Part shown: positions 17,792 to 19,660 of the stretch, piece by piece
Position numbering within the stretch: position 1 is the stretch's first letter
Layout: every line of letters starts with the position of its first letter
NCBI GenBank assembly: GCA_031549175.1
Contig: JAVBQH010000090.1
Span: forward strand, 1 to 19,660
Direction of reading: 5' to 3'
DNA from: WRIS01 sp031549175
GTDB lineage: Bacteria > Actinomycetota > Coriobacteriia > Coriobacteriales > Eggerthellaceae
DNA: 19,660 nucleotides
Program-made: the position numbers and the translations under genes
Notes under the pieces: generated by a model
Seen by the model: only the letters and a program-made list of their open reading frames with translations
Database searches by the model: none
What the model was told of the DNA's origin: nothing

Positions 17792-19348
17792 CTATGCCAT
17801 TAGGACGGGGGTGCGAAGCCCATCGGGGAACAGCCTGCACCATTCCGCCAGGCCAATGCATTGAGGGAGCTCGCTTCCCTTGAGGCCTGCGCCCAAAAGG
17901 GCCTCGAGGCTGCCATCCCGGGGTTCCCGGCGAATATGCTCGACTTCGTTATCAGGCAGCACCACCAAGACGTTCTCATGGGGGTTGTCATTGCAGTACT
18001 TCACAGCCACGGACAGGGCAGCCCCCGACGATATGCCGCAATGCAGGCCTTCGTTTCCTGCCAGCAGCGAGACGTAGGCGGAGGCCTCGTGATCGGGAGT
18101 GAGCATGATGCCATCAAGAAGCTCCGTTTTCAGTACCTGCGGCAGGATTCCGGTACCCGCCCGGGCATGCCCATCGTCCGGGGGCGCATGGCCTGAGGTC
18201 GCATTCGTCTCGAGCTCGACTGCATACACCTTCACATTCTTCGGATACCGGCTTAGGTTCTTCACCACACCCGTCAAGGTCGCCTTCGGGCCGAGACAGA
18301 GGATGACCGTATCGAGGCTGCTTGCGGACCGGTTGTCGGACTCTTCGGATTCTATGTAGGCGCTTGCCGTTGCCCTCAATTCGCCCTCGTTGACCAGGAA
18401 GCTGTTGGCTATGTTCCCGCGGAGGAATTCGGCATACTGTGCAGCGCCCTGGAACGCGTATTCCCGGGGCGTCTCAACCAACATGCCGCCGGCGGCTTCA
18501 AGCCGACCCCTTTCTTCCTGCGGCATCGCCCCACGTGGCAAGACAGCGACAAGCGGCAGCCCATAAAGGGCGCAGGTCTTTGCGAACGACATTCCGAGGC
18601 TTGTGCCCGTAGCCGCAATTATCGTGGTGGCAGGATTCACCTCGCCGGCCTTCACCGCCGCTTCGAGGGCTCTTCTTGCTATCCGCCCCTCTGCGTTGTT
18701 TGATGGGCTGAATGAGTCTACTTTGGCGTAGAGGTTGCCTTGGGTCTCCCATTTTTTCGGGTTCAGCCGGATACACGGCGTCCCCCCTATGAGCTCAAGG
18801 TGGCTTCCGGATGCCTCCCTTTCCTGGTCCGAGGAATAGGCGGCGGTAGTGATGTACGTCGAGGCACCGCCCTTCCATATTATATATTCCCGTTCCTTTT
18901 CGAACCCGAACGAGTAGGCGATGCCCAGCATCCTCTTGCTCTCGCTGTTGATCCTGCACTTCAAGGTCTTCAGGCCATAGCTTTCTGTGCAAAACCAGAT
19001 AAGGCCTTCCATGATCTTGTGTGCATACCCGAAATTCTGACGCGCCGGCGGGCCGAGAGCCACGCCTATCACGGCATCTTTGAGCTGGTTGTCTATATCG
19101 GTGATCTCGGCGATTCCGATTTCGACCCCCGAATCGACGACCATCAGCCCTATGCGGTCTTCGGCCTCCCGCACAAGGCGTATCAGATCGGCGATCGCCT
19201 CGGCGGTTAACCCTTCTTGGAGTTCGAAGAAGGTGCTTGTTGTGCCGTCACGCGTCCAGCCCGTCATGATCTCTGCGTCGGTAGCAAGATAGCTGCGGAA
19301 GAATAGCCCACTATAGTAGAAACTAACGGTCTTCATCTTCTGTTCCAT
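17792..19348 (-). CDS. GNAT acetyltransferase / cysteine synthase-like fusion, PLP lysine missing
   Basis: The 518-residue product has two parts. Residues ~1-170 resemble a GNAT N-acetyltransferase, with the acetyl-CoA loop QNFGYA (104-109, fitting Q/R-x-x-G-x-G/A) and YGLKTLKCRIN...SFGFEKE. Residues ~183-475 align end to end with O-acetylserine sulfhydrylase: LIGGTPCIRLN, LYAKVDSFSPSNNAEGR, VAVLPRGAMPQEERGRLEAAG, GTGILP, GISSGAAL (438-445) and VVLPD. The Schiff-base lysine of the NPxxSxKDR motif is Glu220. The SGNTG loop reads GTSLG (248-252) and the phosphate loop GTGGT reads GPKAT (353-357). The domain therefore probably cannot do PLP chemistry. About 40 extra residues follow the domain. 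Starts at 19348 or 19336 are both possible, as no strong ribosome binding site is seen. The function is unknown; a sensor, scaffold or acetyl-transfer role are all open. Confidence 0.8.
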   Translation of the reverse strand: MEQKMKTVSFYYSGLFFRSYLATDAEIMTGWTRDGTTSTFFELQEGLTAEAIADLIRLVREAEDRIGLMVVDSGVEIGIAEITDIDNQLKDAVIGVALGPPARQNFGYAHKIMEGLIWFCTESYGLKTLKCRINSESKRMLGIAYSFGFEKEREYIIWKGGASTYITTAAYSSDQEREASGSHLELIGGTPCIRLNPKKWETQGNLYAKVDSFSPSNNAEGRIARRALEAAVKAGEVNPATTIIAATGTSLGMSFAKTCALYGLPLVAVLPRGAMPQEERGRLEAAGGMLVETPREYAFQGAAQYAEFLRGNIANSFLVNEGELRATASAYIESEESDNRSASSLDTVILCLGPKATLTGVVKNLSRYPKNVKVYAVELETNATSGHAPPDDGHARAGTGILPQVLKTELLDGIMLTPDHEASAYVSLLAGNEGLHCGISSGAALSVAVKYCNDNPHENVLVVLPDNEVEHIRREPRDGSLEALLGAGLKGSELPQCIGLAEWCRLFPDGLRTPVLMA

Positions 19349-19381
19349 TTTTCGTCGGAAGCGCTGGCTCTATTTCGTAGC

Positions 19382-19410
19382 ATTATAGTACATAACCAGA
19401 TGTTTTTCAG
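19382..19410 (-). promoter_or_regulatory. Sigma70-type promoter of the GNAT/cysteine-synthase-like gene
   Basis: The minus strand shows a perfect TATAAT (19387-19382) with CTGAAA (19410-19405) 17 bases upstream, four of six matches to TTGACA. Transcription would start near 19375, leaving a leader of about 27 bases. This is the best promoter match in the window and shows that the gene is expressed independently of the gene to its right. Confidence 0.7.
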
Positions 19411-19431
19411 GGCAAAAGCAACTCTTACCCT
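19409..19431. repeat. Inverted repeat touching the -35 element
   Basis: AGGGCAAAAG (19409-19418) and CTCTTACCCT (19422-19431) form arms around a three-base loop. Read as minus-strand RNA they make ten pairs, two of them G-U. The repeat overlaps the -35 by two bases. It could be a weak terminator for the gene to the right (no T-tract follows) or a binding site for a regulator of the fusion gene. Confidence 0.4.
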
Positions 19432-19449
19432 CCCGCTATGGAACAGATG

Positions 19450-19660
19450 CTAGCTGATTATCTCAGAAAGCCGAGAGGTTGCGTAATCGACCGCTTGGAG
19501 TTTGTTGCCGTTGTCGATGATGAAATGGAGGCAGTCAAGCTCTTGGGGCCTGTTGCCGAGTTCACGGAGGGCTTTAGCCTCGCGCAGGGCGGCCATTACG
19601 CGAATGCGCATGAGCTGTTGCCCATTGCGGTGGATGCTTCCGTTGAGCGTTGCGATCTCG
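19450..19660 (-). CDS. 3' end of unrecognised protein (partial)
   Basis: The minus strand is open from the window edge to a TAG at 19452-19450, giving the last 69 residues of a protein. The sequence is mostly helical and charged (RIRVMAALREAKALREL, then FIIDNGNKLQAVDYATSRLSEIIS). Third codon positions are strongly G/C, as in the neighbouring genes, and the orientation matches the rest of the window. The plus strand is also open here from ATG 19438, but that frame has weaker codon bias and no ribosome binding site. I do not recognise the family. The gene is complete only outside this window. Confidence 0.6.
   Translation of the reverse strand, partial: EIATLNGSIHRNGQQLMRIRVMAALREAKALRELGNRPQELDCLHFIIDNGNKLQAVDYATSRLSEIIS

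Noticed and set aside
19438..19660. Plus-strand frame from ATG 19438 running off the window edge
   Set aside because: It has no ribosome binding site and weaker G/C bias at third positions than the opposing minus-strand frame.

Overview
The window (19,660 bp, GC-rich, every supported gene on the minus strand) looks like the chromosome of a high-GC actinobacterium, most likely of the class Coriobacteriia. The main evidence is an actinobacterial integration host factor gene (mihF) next to gmk and rpoZ, combined with a PyrR-attenuated pyrimidine operon that carries an NAD-linked PyrK/PyrD-1B dehydrogenase. The taxonomic call is inference. No mobile elements, tRNAs, rRNAs or CRISPR arrays were seen.

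Layout in the direction of transcription (right to left). (1) At the right edge is the 3' end of an unrecognised gene (19450-19660). It is followed by a gene with its own sigma70-type promoter (17792-19348). This gene encodes an unusual fusion of an N-terminal GNAT acetyltransferase-like domain and a cysteine-synthase-like domain in which the PLP-binding lysine and other cofactor motifs are lost. (2) A leader of about 230 nt (17373-17602) follows, with a promoter -10, a PyrR-binding hairpin, an antiterminator and an intrinsic terminator. (3) The pyrimidine operon is pyrR-pyrB-pyrC-carA-carB-pyrK-pyrD-pyrF-pyrE (17372 down to 6902). The genes are tightly packed, mostly with overlaps or gaps of a few nt; only pyrF-pyrE has a larger gap, 75 nt. 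Together they encode all six steps from bicarbonate and glutamine to UMP plus the regulator.

(4) An AT-rich intergenic region (6717-6901) holds a candidate extended -10 promoter and a strong inverted repeat. It precedes mihF-gmk-rpoZ-thiI (6716 down to 4344), which cover nucleoid/DNA binding, GMP phosphorylation, the RNA polymerase omega subunit and tRNA thiolation. (5) A 352-nt non-coding gap follows, containing a stable hairpin with a C-rich loop just before comEA. (6) comEA-comEC-holA (3991 down to 7) encode the DNA receptor and inner-membrane channel of transformation and the DNA polymerase III delta subunit.

Most of the window is ordinary housekeeping. The parts most worth a second look are the GNAT/pseudo-cysteine-synthase fusion, the pyr leader (including a minimal ORF with a strong ribosome binding site) and the C-rich-loop hairpin upstream of comEA. 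Several genes start with GTG or TTG. Starts for comEA, rpoZ, mihF, pyrE, pyrD, pyrC and pyrR were chosen by ribosome binding sites and alignment to family N-termini rather than by longest frame.
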